Of a DNA stretch of 64,000 nt, positions 51,259 to 59,740 are shown in pieces (position 1 is the stretch's first letter; every line of letters begins with the position of its first letter). This DNA is from PALSA-505 sp036502085 (lineage in GTDB: Bacteria; Actinomycetota; Actinomycetes; Streptosporangiales; Streptosporangiaceae), in NCBI GenBank assembly GCA_036502085.1, contig DASXZD010000018.1, positions 1 through 64,000 on the forward strand, read 5' to 3'. The notes under the pieces are model-generated. The model was not told where the DNA came from. It made no database searches and saw only the letters and a program-made list of their open reading frames with translations. Made by a program: the position numbers and the translations under genes.

Positions 51259-52074
51259 ATGCCCGCAGACATGAACGAGCTCGCCGATGACCTGGCGGCG
51301 GAGTCGGCCGTTGTCCGGGGGCTCGTCGCCGGGCTAGACGAACCGGGCTGGCGCCAGGACACCCCGGCGCCCGGCTGGAGCATTGCCGACCAGATCAGTC
51401 ACCTGGCGCACTTCGACGACGCCGCGGTCAAGTCGGCGGCCGAGCCCGAGTCGTTCCGTGCCGATATGGTCGGCCTGGCCGAGATGGGCGGGCTCGACCC
51501 CGATACGATAGCCAAGCGGTACCGCGCGATCCCGCCGGCGGCGCTGCTCGACTGGTTCGATAGCGCCCGTGCCCGGCTGCTTGACACGTTCAGGCCCATG
51601 GACCCGTCGGCGCGGGTGCCGTGGTTTGGGGTGCAGATGAGCGCGGCCTCGTCGCTAACGGCCAGGATCATGGAAACCTGGGCGCACGGGCAGGACATCG
51701 CCGACACGCTTGGCGTCCGCCGGGAGCCGACCGCCCGGCTGCGGCACGTGGCGCATATCGGCATCTCGGCCCGGCCGTTCAGCTTCGCCGCCAACGGACT
51801 GCCCGTGCCCGAGCAGCCAGTGCGGATCGAACTGATCGCGCCCGGCGGGGGGGACATGTGGCTGTGGGGACCGCCTGGTGCCGCCGACCGGGTGGCCGGC
51901 AGCGCGCTGGACTTCTGCCTGGCCGTCACCCAGCGGCGGCACATCGACGACACCTCGCTGGTCATCTCCGGCCCGGTCGCCACCGAATGGATGTCGATCG
52001 CCCAGGCCTTCGCCGGCCCGCCCGGACCGGGCAGGCGGCCCGGGCAGTTCCGTCGCGGGCCAGCCGGGTGGTGA
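51259..52074 (+). CDS. TIGR03084-type DinB-fold protein (mycothiol-dependent isomerase-like)
   Basis: 271 aa. Four-helix MDMPI/DinB fold: AGLDEPGWRQDTPAPGWSIA, DQISHLAHFDDAA with the first metal His, and the helix ARIMETWAHGQDIADTLG with the second His. A C-terminal SCP2-like part follows (RIELIAPGGGDMWLWGP; FCLAVTQRRH). Such proteins use mycothiol, or are mycothiol-dependent isomerase relatives, in the cytoplasm of actinobacteria. The last 25 codons are duplicated just downstream (52083-52154). Confidence 0.9.
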   Translation: MPADMNELADDLAAESAVVRGLVAGLDEPGWRQDTPAPGWSIADQISHLAHFDDAAVKSAAEPESFRADMVGLAEMGGLDPDTIAKRYRAIPPAALLDWFDSARARLLDTFRPMDPSARVPWFGVQMSAASSLTARIMETWAHGQDIADTLGVRREPTARLRHVAHIGISARPFSFAANGLPVPEQPVRIELIAPGGGDMWLWGPPGAADRVAGSALDFCLAVTQRRHIDDTSLVISGPVATEWMSIAQAFAGPPGPGRRPGQFRRGPAGW

Positions 52075-52154
52075 CTCCAGGGATGTTGATCGCCCAGGCC
52101 TTCGCGGGGTTGCCCGGGCCGGGCAGGCGGCCCGGGCAGTTCCGTCGCGGGGCG
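51991..52154. repeat. imperfect direct repeat of the TIGR03084 gene 3' end
   Basis: About 72 bp from ATG 51991 is repeated at 52083 (offset 92 bp) with about six mismatches. The second copy lies past the stop codon. A further GTTGGTGGCCGGCCGGCC tandem follows at about 52175-52217. Confidence 0.85.
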
Positions 52155-52215
52155 GCTGGCCGGCCGCTCCGCTGGGTTGGTGGCCGGCCGGCCTTCGGGG
52201 TTGGTGGCCGGCCGG

Positions 52216-52246
52216 CCCGCGGGCTGGTGAGCAGCCAGCCCGCGGG
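52216..52246. terminator. bidirectional hairpin between convergent genes
   Basis: A 12-bp perfect stem CCCGCGGGCTGG / CCAGCCCGCGGG with a 7-nt loop, between the TIGR03084 gene and the NHL gene. Confidence 0.7.
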
Positions 52247-52267
52247 GCTCGTGATGGGCGGACTGGG

Positions 52268-53647
52268 TTAGCCTGCCAGCACCTCCCTTATCCGGCCGTT
52301 GTCGGCGATCAGCAGGTTGCCGGCGCTGTCCGCCACGGCGCTCTGCGGCTGGTTGAGCTCGGCGGCGGTGGCCAGGCGGCCGTCGCCCGCGAATCCTGCG
52401 GTGCCGTTGCCCGCGACCAGGTAGATGTCGCCGACGATCATCGGCTTGCCGTAGAAGGTGCCGGCCCGCTCGGCCACCACCCGGATCCGCTGGTTGAACG
52501 AGTCGGCGATCACCAGGTTGCCTGCGTTGTCGATCGAGATGCCGCCCGGGAAGTTGAGCCCGGTCTCGGTGGCCGGGCCGACCTTGCCGGAGTAGCCGTG
52601 ATGGCCGTTGTCGGCCACCGTGTAGATGTCGCCGGCCGTCATCGCCTGCCCGTACAGGGTGCCCGTGCTGGCGGCGACCAGCCGGATCCGGCTGTCGTCG
52701 GTGTCGGCGATCACCAGGTTGCCGGCGGCGTCCACGGCCACGGTATTCGGAAGGTTCAGGAACGCGCTGGTGGCCGGGCCGCCGTCGCCCAGCGTGCTTC
52801 CGTTGCTGCCTGCCACGGTGTAGATGTCGCCGGCGGTCATCGGCTGCCCGTAGAAGGTGCCGGTGCTGGCGGCGACCACTCGAATCCGGCTGTTCAGCGA
52901 GTCGGCGATCAGCAGGTTGCCTGCGTGGTCCACCGCGACCCCGGACGGGAACGACAGCTTGGCGCTGGTGGCCGGGCCGCCGTCGCCGGCGAACCCGCCG
53001 GTGCCGTTGCCGGCCACCGTGTAGATGTCGCCGGCCGTCATCGGCTTGCCGTAGAAGGTGCCGCTGCTCTCCGCGACGACCCGGATCCGCTGGTTGCGCG
53101 TGTCGGCGATCACCAGGTTGCCCGCGGCGTCCGCCGTCACGGCCTGCGGGCCGGCCAGTTCGGCGCTGGTGGCCGGGCTGCCGTTACCGGCGAACCCGCC
53201 GATGCCGTTGCCGCCCAGGGTGTAGATGTCACCAGCGGTCATGGCCCGACCGTAGAACGTGCCGGTCGTGCGCGCGGCGACCTCGATCCGGTTGAAGTCG
53301 GCACCGGCGATCAGCGCGTTGCCCGCCGCGTCGACGGCCACGGCGGTCGCGCCGGCCTGGGCCAGGGTGGCCGGGCCGCCGTCGCCGGAGAACGCGGCGT
53401 AGGTCACGCCGCAGATCTCGTCCTGAAGGTCCATCGCGGTGGCCGGGGCCGGGCCGCCGACACCGCCGGCGATCGTCGAGATATCCCCGGCCGCCGTGGC
53501 ATGACCAGCTCTTAGCCCCGCGAAGCCGGTCGGCTGCGAGGCCGCGTGCGCCTGGCCGGAGCCGGTCAGGGCCGCCCCCGAGACCAGCATCGCCGCGGCC
53601 GCGGCGGCCACTGTCCGCCTGCCGCCGCGCAACTTGATGCCTCGCAT
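52268..53647 (-). CDS. secreted NHL-repeat beta-propeller protein
   Basis: 459 aa from ATG 53647 (GGAGGAG, 5-nt spacing). Signal peptide: basic MRGIKLRGGRR, hydrophobic TVAAAAAAMLVSGAALTG, cleavage near AHA-AS. Seven or so NHL-type repeats of about 55 residues, each with GDGGPAT, a VAVDAAGNLVIADT strand and IRVVAxSTGTFYGxPMTAGD. Probably a six- or seven-bladed extracellular propeller; ligand unknown. Ends at a shared bidirectional hairpin. Confidence 0.9.
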   Translation of the reverse strand: MRGIKLRGGRRTVAAAAAAMLVSGAALTGSGQAHAASQPTGFAGLRAGHATAAGDISTIAGGVGGPAPATAMDLQDEICGVTYAAFSGDGGPATLAQAGATAVAVDAAGNALIAGADFNRIEVAARTTGTFYGRAMTAGDIYTLGGNGIGGFAGNGSPATSAELAGPQAVTADAAGNLVIADTRNQRIRVVAESSGTFYGKPMTAGDIYTVAGNGTGGFAGDGGPATSAKLSFPSGVAVDHAGNLLIADSLNSRIRVVAASTGTFYGQPMTAGDIYTVAGSNGSTLGDGGPATSAFLNLPNTVAVDAAGNLVIADTDDSRIRLVAASTGTLYGQAMTAGDIYTVADNGHHGYSGKVGPATETGLNFPGGISIDNAGNLVIADSFNQRIRVVAERAGTFYGKPMIVGDIYLVAGNGTAGFAGDGRLATAAELNQPQSAVADSAGNLLIADNGRIREVLAG

Positions 53648-54293
53648 GTGGCTCCTCCTGATCGCTGCTGATGGCGTCCCGCCTGCGGCCATGCCTCCTG
53701 AGACCTCCGGAGCGGCACACCATCTGTCATTGAGACGCCCGATTGACGCCACAGGATTACCTCATGCGCCGATAAGGGGGAATTTTCTGCCGGGCGGACG
53801 GGGTGGCCGGACCGGACAGCCGGAGTCCTCGCTCATCTCTGAAGGTCATACGGCATGACGAGAGGGCGACGTCGACCTGGTGCCGGCCCAGGAGCTTGCT
53901 AGCCGTTGCCGATGGCCGTTCAGCCAGGCCCGGCCGACTTGCTACATACCTGGCGGCGCCAGCCGGCTGGCTGAGCCTGGCCAGCCGATCTCTTCGAGGA
54001 ACTCCTCCACGGCGACGACCCGGCCGAGCACCGCGATCGAGCTGGACCAGCATCGGCGTCAGCCATGCCCACGACCTTAACGCCGTCGACGCAGAACCCC
54101 TTCGCCAGCCAGACCGGATACGAACCGGTCGGACTCTCAAGGTATTCGACCCCACAGGCGGCCACCCTGTGCCGTCGGAGGGCAAGACGGCGGCGCGACG
54201 GCGCCGAATAGAAGGTGTGCGGACCAGGCAGCGCCACACCACGGCCATGCCCTGGCCGCGGGCTGTCGGCCGTCCCGGGAGCGGGAGAAAACC
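53648..54293. other. gap with no intact gene
   Basis: Holds the promoter side of the NHL gene (to about 53,780) and a stretch on the minus strand that may be a decayed gene fragment (listed separately). AGGGGGAATTTTCT near 53,773 is the only AT-rich patch. No tRNA could be folded despite a T-arm-like GGTTCGTATCC on the minus strand near 54,110. Confidence 0.5.
53942..54175 (-). pseudogene. possible decayed coding fragment
   Basis: Minus-strand frames give CGVEYLESPTGSYPVWLAKG and FCVDGVKVVGMADADAG. After a frame change they give IAVLGRVVAVEEFLEEIGWP, ending GSASRLAPPGM with TAG at 53942-53944. The pieces have protein-like composition, but no family was recognised and no start is visible. Confidence 0.3.
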
Positions 54294-55712
54294 ATGGAAT
54301 CTGACGGTGCGAAGAGACTGGGCATGAATCTGCATCGGGCGGGGCGGGTCGTCGCGGTGCTGGCGGCGGTGTGCGGGGCCGGGCTGGGTACGGCCGGAGC
54401 CGCGACAGCGGCGGCGGCGCAGACGGCGGCGGCGCAGACGGCGGCGGCGCAGACGGTGGCCTGGGGTACGACCAGCAGCGCCCCGGCGGGCGCACGAGGG
54501 GAACTGTTCGGCGTGGCCGCGGCGTCAACGGCCGATGTTCTTGCCGTCGGCGGGTACAACCCGGGGGCGCCCCCGACGGCGGTGCTGACCAAGCCATACG
54601 CGGAGCACTGGGACGGCGCCGGGTGGAGTGCCGCGCGGGTGCCGCTGGGGCCGGTGTACCCGGCAGGCGAGCAGGCCGCCCAGCTCAACGGCGTGGCCGA
54701 GGCCGGCCCAAGTGATGGTTGGGCGGTCGGGACGGTCTCTGATACCTCGTCGCTGGCCAGCCGGACCCTCGCGTACCACTGGGACGGGACGGCCTGGACG
54801 CGCAGTCCGACCCCCAACCCAGCCGGCCCGGCGCTGGGCAACCAGCTCGACGCGATCGCGGCCAGGGCCACCGATGACGTGTGGGCGGCCGGCGGCGACA
54901 GCTTCCCGGCCGTTTCGCTGCTGCTGCACTGGAACGGCAGCACCTGGAGGCGGGTGAGCGTTCCCGATGCCGGCACGCTGAACGCCGTCGCGGTCGCGCC
55001 GGGACATGTCTGGGTCGCCGGCGGCAACCAGGTAGAACAGTCCGACGGGACGACCTGGGCCGCGCTGCCGCCCCTGCCGGTCCCGGCACAGTCCTCGCTG
55101 GTCATCGCGGGCCTCGCCGACACCGGCGCCGGGCTGTGGGCGGTGGGCACGCTGGAGAGCTCGTGCGGCGAGGGAGGGATCTGCCCCCGCTCCTACGCGG
55201 CATTGTGGAACGGCGCCACCTGGACCGCAGCACCAGCCGGCGCGGGCGACGACGGGCTCACGGGGGTAGTCGCCGCCGGGTCGACGGTGCTGGCCACCTC
55301 CGGGCCTGGGGTTCTGCGGCTCAGCCTGGCCGGCTCCACGGCGCAGGTCACTCCCGTGCCCGGTCCGGCGCAGCTCACCGCCATCGCCGCCGACCCGGCG
55401 GGGAACCCGTGGGCGGTCGGCTGGACGGCCACCCGCACCAAGGTCACGCCCGCGATCATCAACGCGCCTGGCATCGGGCAGGGCGGCATCATCGTGACTA
55501 CCGGTGCGTCCGGCGCCACGGTCACCTGGACCGGCCCGGCCGCCGGGGCCGCCAGCACAGATCCGGGCGGACGGCTCGCCGTCGGCGGCCTGCCTGACGG
55601 CAGCTACACGATCACCGCCGGCCTGCCCGGCTGCCCGCCCCGCACCGTACCCGCCACGGTAACCGCCGGAGTCGCCACTGCCGTCCGCGCTCGCATCAGC
55701 TGCCCAGCGTGA
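54294..55712 (+). CDS. secreted beta-propeller-like protein
   Basis: 472 aa from ATG 54294 (GGGAG upstream); a second ATG at 54324 gives MNLHRAGRV and may be the true start. Signal peptide with VVAVLAAVCGAGLGTAGAAT, then a 15-bp tandem coding AAQTA three times. Repeats of W-[DN]-G-x-x-W with AVG or AAGG strands (AYHWDGTAWTR, LLHWNGSTWRR, AALWNGATWTA) are Kelch-like blades. A C-terminal domain with GGLPDGSYTITAGLPGCPP resembles a carboxypeptidase-regulatory-like beta sandwich. Role unknown. Confidence 0.8.
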   Translation: MESDGAKRLGMNLHRAGRVVAVLAAVCGAGLGTAGAATAAAAQTAAAQTAAAQTVAWGTTSSAPAGARGELFGVAAASTADVLAVGGYNPGAPPTAVLTKPYAEHWDGAGWSAARVPLGPVYPAGEQAAQLNGVAEAGPSDGWAVGTVSDTSSLASRTLAYHWDGTAWTRSPTPNPAGPALGNQLDAIAARATDDVWAAGGDSFPAVSLLLHWNGSTWRRVSVPDAGTLNAVAVAPGHVWVAGGNQVEQSDGTTWAALPPLPVPAQSSLVIAGLADTGAGLWAVGTLESSCGEGGICPRSYAALWNGATWTAAPAGAGDDGLTGVVAAGSTVLATSGPGVLRLSLAGSTAQVTPVPGPAQLTAIAADPAGNPWAVGWTATRTKVTPAIINAPGIGQGGIIVTTGASGATVTWTGPAAGAASTDPGGRLAVGGLPDGSYTITAGLPGCPPRTVPATVTAGVATAVRARISCPA

Positions 55713-55749
55713 TCCGCAATCGGTCGGCCGGGGCGTGATGCGGGTGCGG

Positions 55750-56559
55750 TCACCGCCGCCAGGCGGGCGGGCGGCGCTCGAGGAACGCGCGGATGCCCTC
55801 TTGCGCCTCGTCGCTGGCGAACAGCCGGGCCGACAGGGCGGCCATGACGGCAGCGTCGGCGGCGAGCCGGGCCCGGCGCGGGCCGGTGAGCAGCTTCTTG
55901 GTCTCCGCCGCGCCCTGCGGCGAGGTCTGCAAAAGCTGGTCGAGCAGTCCGGCGGTCACCCCGTCGAGTTCGTCCGCGCTGGTCGCGACCGTGATCAGGC
56001 CGATCTCGGCCGCGGTCGCGGCGTCGAACGTCTCGCCGGTCAGGTAATACCTGGCGGCGGCGCGCGGCGGCATCAGGTCCAGTGTGGTCAGCGAGATGAT
56101 CGCGGGCGCGAGACCGATCCTGGCCTCGGTGAACGCGAACGACGCGGCCTGCGAGGCGACGGCCAGGTCGCAGGCGCCGACGATGCCCATGCCGCCCGCC
56201 CGCACGTGCCCGCCGACCTTGGCGATCACCGGCTTGTCCAGCTCGATGATCGCGGTCATCATGCTCATCATCGCGCTGGTGGCGCCCGAGCTAGGCGATC
56301 CGGCGGTTGCGTCCGAGCCGCCGGCCGCATCCGAGCCGGGCGAGGTGCTGCTGGCCTCGGACAGGTCCGCGCCGGAGCAGAAGACCTTGCCGGTGTGCGT
56401 GAGCAGGACCGCGCGGACGGCCGGGTCGGCCGCGGCCGCGGCCAGGTGCCCGCCGAGCTCGGCGACCAGCGCCCGGGACAGGGCGTTCCGGTTCTTCGGC
56501 GAGTCGAGGGTGATGCTGGCGACCTGGTCGCCGACGTCGTACTGCACGAGGGAAGTCAC
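55750..56559 (-). CDS. enoyl-CoA hydratase/isomerase family protein
   Basis: 269 aa from GTG 56559. Crotonase fold: ITLDSPKNRNALSRALVAEL, oxyanion-hole FCSGADLSEA, then GGHVRAGGMGIVGACDLAVA, FAFTEARIGLAPAIISLTTL and a C-terminal LFASDEAQEGIRAFLERRPP. A Gly/Ser/Ala-rich insert (SDAAGGSDATAGSPSSGATS) sits after GADLSEA. It hydrates or isomerises acyl-CoA in fatty acid or isoprenoid breakdown. Confidence 0.93.
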   Translation of the reverse strand: MTSLVQYDVGDQVASITLDSPKNRNALSRALVAELGGHLAAAAADPAVRAVLLTHTGKVFCSGADLSEASSTSPGSDAAGGSDATAGSPSSGATSAMMSMMTAIIELDKPVIAKVGGHVRAGGMGIVGACDLAVASQAASFAFTEARIGLAPAIISLTTLDLMPPRAAARYYLTGETFDAATAAEIGLITVATSADELDGVTAGLLDQLLQTSPQGAAETKKLLTGPRRARLAADAAVMAALSARLFASDEAQEGIRAFLERRPPAWRR

Positions 56560-56660
56560 CGCAACGAGCGTAGCCTGACCCGCCGCGGCCCGGTCTTCAG
56601 CCCGCGATCCCCGCGATCACCAGCCGCGGTCCTCACCCCGCGGCCAGCAGCCCGCAATCC

Positions 56661-56990
56661 TCAGTCCTCCGTGACCAGCATCTCGCCGAGCCGGGACCAG
56701 TCGTCCTGCGGGACCTCGAAGTTCACGATCCTGGGCGTCTCGGCCAGGTGCGGCGGCAGCCATTGCTGCGCCTTCTTGAAGTGCTCGGACTGAACGTGCG
56801 CGGTCCCGGCCGCGCCGTCGCGGAACGCCTCGACCAGGACGTACTCGTTCGGGTCATCGACGCTGCGGGACCAGTCGAACCACAGGCAGCCGGGCTCGGC
56901 CCGGCAGGCCTGAGTGAACTCGCGGGTGATCTCGGGCCACCGGTCGGCATGCTCGGGGCGGATCAGGAACTTGGCGGTGATGAAGATCAT
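56661..56990 (-). CDS. putative quinol monooxygenase (ABM domain)
   Basis: 109 aa. Ferredoxin-like ABM fold: MIFITAKFLIRPEHADRWPE, CLWFDWSRSVDDPNEYVLVE, FRDGAAGTAHVQSEHFK with the conserved His, and IVNFEVPQ. Such small dimers oxidise quinols, or act as EthD/YgiN-type enzymes. It is followed by the enoyl-CoA hydratase on the same strand (101 bp). Confidence 0.88.
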   Translation of the reverse strand: MIFITAKFLIRPEHADRWPEITREFTQACRAEPGCLWFDWSRSVDDPNEYVLVEAFRDGAAGTAHVQSEHFKKAQQWLPPHLAETPRIVNFEVPQDDWSRLGEMLVTED

Positions 56991-57173
56991 CGGTCTCTCT
57001 CGTCCGGTCGGGACCAGGTCTCACTCGTGATCTTAGATGGCGGGCGGCGGATGGCCTGTGCCAAAATTTGACGCCGCCCGGCGGGCTGCCGGCCTGCGCG
57101 GTCACGATCCTGGCACCCGCGGACGCCCGCCGCGCGGGCGGCGGCGTACCGCGATACCGGTCAGCATCCCGGT

Positions 57174-57848
57174 GTGACCGAGCAGGAGGTTCCCCCCGGC
57201 GGCGAACTCGTCGGCGATGACGTGCCGTGGCAGGCGTGGTCGCCGGCCGAGGCCGCGGAGCGGCTGGCCGGGGTGCCGGTGCCGTGGGCGGTCGCGGGCG
57301 GCTGGGCCGTCGACCTGTTCTGTGGCCAGACGACGCGCGAGCACGACGACCTGGAGATCGCCATCCCGGCGGCAGGCTTCCCGGCCGTCCGCGCCGCGCT
57401 CAGCGACCTGGAGTTCGACGTGATCGGGGACGGCTGGCGCTGGCCGGCCGACAGCGAGGCCTTTGGCCTGCACCACCAGACCTGGGGCCGGGAGCCTGGC
57501 ACCGGGATCTACCGGATCGACGTGTTCCGCGAGCCGCACGACGCCGGGAGCTGCCGCGACGCCGGGATCCGGAACGACGACGGGATCCGGAACGACGACG
57601 GGATCTGGATCTGCCGCCGCGACGAGAGCATCAGGCGGCCGTACGACGAAGTGATCCTGCGGTCCGCCGACGGCATCCCCTACGTCGCACCGGAGATCGT
57701 GCTGCTGTTCAAGGCCAAGCACGCCCGGCCGAAGGACGAGGCCGACTTCGCCGGCCTGCTGCCGCTGATCGGCCCGGACCGCCGGGACTGGCTGACGGCG
57801 GCCCTGCGCCAGGTGCACCCCGGCCACCACTGGCTGGCCTCGCTCTGA
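57174..57848 (+). CDS. nucleotidyltransferase-fold protein (aminoglycoside-NTase-like)
   Basis: 224 aa. The N-terminal motif PWAVAGGWAVDLFCG then TREHDDLEIAI is the GGWxxD / R-x-H-x-D-x-[DE] pattern of minimal nucleotidyltransferases and ANT(2'')-type enzymes. A later EIVLLFKAKHARPKDEADF is also typical. A GIRNDD hexapeptide is doubled by an 18-bp tandem near residue 130. Resistance function cannot be claimed; many actinomycete homologues have unknown substrates. GTG start, weak ribosome site. Confidence 0.78.
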   Translation: MTEQEVPPGGELVGDDVPWQAWSPAEAAERLAGVPVPWAVAGGWAVDLFCGQTTREHDDLEIAIPAAGFPAVRAALSDLEFDVIGDGWRWPADSEAFGLHHQTWGREPGTGIYRIDVFREPHDAGSCRDAGIRNDDGIRNDDGIWICRRDESIRRPYDEVILRSADGIPYVAPEIVLLFKAKHARPKDEADFAGLLPLIGPDRRDWLTAALRQVHPGHHWLASL

Positions 57849-57866
57849 CCGGCGCGGGCCGAGCCT

Positions 57867-57890
57867 GGCCCGGCTATCGATAGCCGGGCC
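57867..57890. terminator. 24-bp perfect palindrome after the nucleotidyltransferase gene
   Basis: GGCCCGGCTATC and its exact complement, 18 bp past the stop. A second hairpin, CACCCGAA / TTCGGGTG (57919-57946), follows and probably serves the minus-strand small gene. Confidence 0.75.
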
Positions 57891-58006
57891 GAGACCAAAT
57901 AGCAGGCGTGAAGCAGGGCACCCGAAACTGACCTCAGCTTCGGGTGTTACCATCTCCGACGGGTATTGAACCGCGGCGCGGAATGCTGACCTAACCTGAC
58001 CGCTGG

Positions 58007-58177
58007 CTACTCTTGGGTGACGCCGAGCTTTTCCGGGTGGGCCTCGCGATAGTGCTGGGTCAGCACTTCGCTCACCTTGCCGGGCCGGTGCGCGATCGTG
58101 CGCTCACAGATCTGACATCGCACGGTCGGCAAATGCGTGACCGTCACCGGGAAGCGGCGCGAACGTGAATTATTCAT
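58007..58177 (-). CDS. 56-aa Zn-finger-like small protein
   Basis: ATG 58177 to TAG 58007. The basic N-terminus MNNSRSRRFPVTVTH is followed by CQIC (C21, C24) and an HxxxxH pair (H42, H47) in TQHYREAHPEK, a C-x2-C-x17-H-x4-H pattern suggesting a single zinc finger. GGCGG lies close upstream, and a hairpin (57919-57946) lies downstream. The family is not recognised. It could be a DNA- or RNA-binding adaptor. Confidence 0.6.
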   Translation of the reverse strand: MNNSRSRRFPVTVTHLPTVRCQICERTIAHRPGKVSEVLTQHYREAHPEKLGVTQE

Positions 58178-58782
58178 CACCGCCAATTATGCCACCTGCC
58201 GGCGAGTCAGCGATACTAGGTCGGCCACATCCGCGCCACATCCGTGTCACACCCGCACCGCATCCGAATGGCCCCGCAGGATTTGTCGGCCTACCACATG
58301 GAACGACCGGATGTTTCCGTCTAGATCCGTGATCCATGTGATATATAACACTCTGCTCCCACTGGTCCCTTTACGTCCGGGTGGGCCCTTCTCCGCGCCC
58401 TAACGCCGCGGTTCGTACCGGCCTGGCCGTCGGCGACCTCGTCAAATGCACCCGTCTGACCGCCCGGCTACCACCGGTCCGACCCGCCCAAGCCGCCGGA
58501 CGTTTTTCGCAGATGCCACTAATCCGGACCACGGCTTCGTCGCGGCCAGGACGCGGAAGGCTGATGCCGCGGCCTTTCCTGATCAGTCGCCGGCCGCCGG
58601 ACCTGGCCGGAACGGCCGGCCGCGGCGGCATACCTTTCCGCGGCCGGTCGCCGGCCATTCTGCCGTCGTCGCCGCGGCCCTTTCGCGCGCGCCGGAGCGG
58701 AGGTCCCTGTCGCCGCCGGGGCCGGCCGCGACACAATGAGCAGACCTCCCAACGGGGGAACTGACAAGGAGGCTGAGCCGTC
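58178..58782. other. non-coding region upstream of the UDP-sugar gene
   Basis: No supported gene on either strand. An AT-rich TGATATATAACAC (58338-58350) is a candidate -10 region. CGCATCC/CACATCC short repeats occur near 58224-58266, and dense GGCCGG palindromes from 58590. GACAAGGAGG before ATG 58783 is the ribosome site of the next gene. Confidence 0.5.
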
Positions 58783-59739
58783 ATGAAGCCATGCGCGGTG
58801 GTCACTGGAGGAGCCGGCTTCCTCGGCTCCCACCTGTGCGAACGGCTGCTCGCCGACGGTTACGACGTGATCTGCCTGGATAACTTCTGCACCGGATCAC
58901 CCGCCAACGTCGAGCACCTGATCGGAACCGGATCCTTCCGGCTGATCAAGGCGGACGTCACCGATTTCATTCACGTCGGCACCAAGGTTGACGTCGTGTT
59001 CCACTTCGCGTCGCCCGCCTCGCCGATCGACTACATGCAGCTGCCGGTCGAGACGCTGAAAGTCGGCTCGATCGGCACTCTGCACACGCTGGGCCTGGCC
59101 AGGGAATGGAAGGCCCGCTACCTGCTCGCCTCCACCTCGGAGGTGTACGGCGATCCGCGGGTGCATCCGCAGCCCGAGACCTACTGGGGGCACGTGAACA
59201 CCGTCGGCCCGCGCGGCGTCTACGACGAGGCCAAGCGGTTCGGCGAGGCCATGACGATGGCCTACCGGCGGACGCACGGCGTGAACACGGCCATCATGCG
59301 GATCTTCAACACGCACGGGCCGCGGATGCGGCCGAGCGATGGCCGGGCCATCCCCACGTTCATCCGCCAGGCGCTGAACGGCGAGCCGATCACCGTGACC
59401 GGGGACGGCAGCCAGACGCGATCGATCCAGTACGTCGACGACCTCATCGAAGGGTGCATGCGGCTCGTGCGGTCGGGGCATCCCGGGCCGGTCAACATCG
59501 GCAACCCGCAGGAGATCAGCATGACCGGCCTGGCCGAGACAATCCGCGACCTGACCGGCTCGCGCAGCCCGATCAGCTACGTGCCCCGGCCGGTGGACGA
59601 CCCGTCGGTTCGTCAGCCGGACACCACGCTGGCCCGCGAGGCACTCGGCTGGCAGCCCGCCGTCGGCCTCGAAGAGGGCCTGCGGCGGACGATCGACTAC
59701 TTCCGGGCCGTCCGAGCCCGGCCGGCCAGCACGCCCTAG
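58783..59739 (+). CDS. NAD-dependent UDP-sugar epimerase/decarboxylase (UDP-xylose synthase-like)
   Basis: 318 aa. Extended SDR: GGAGFLGSHLCERLL, FHFASPASPIDYMQLPVETL, STSEVYGDP, YDEAK catalytic Tyr-Lys, RIFNTHGPRMRPSDGRA and TGDGSQTRSIQYVDDLIEGC. These positions follow UDP-glucuronate decarboxylases closely. It would turn UDP-glucuronate into UDP-xylose (or a related 4-keto sugar) in the cytoplasm. It converges on the epimerase-aminotransferase fusion with a 1-bp gap, and is probably part of the same sugar pathway. Confidence 0.9.
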   Translation: MKPCAVVTGGAGFLGSHLCERLLADGYDVICLDNFCTGSPANVEHLIGTGSFRLIKADVTDFIHVGTKVDVVFHFASPASPIDYMQLPVETLKVGSIGTLHTLGLAREWKARYLLASTSEVYGDPRVHPQPETYWGHVNTVGPRGVYDEAKRFGEAMTMAYRRTHGVNTAIMRIFNTHGPRMRPSDGRAIPTFIRQALNGEPITVTGDGSQTRSIQYVDDLIEGCMRLVRSGHPGPVNIGNPQEISMTGLAETIRDLTGSRSPISYVPRPVDDPSVRQPDTTLAREALGWQPAVGLEEGLRRTIDYFRAVRARPASTP

Positions 59740-59740
59740 G

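Noticed and set aside
54085..54165. tRNA gene on the minus strand (GGTTCGTATCC T-arm-like)
   Set aside because: The T-loop lacks the conserved A58, and no acceptor or anticodon arm pairs with it.
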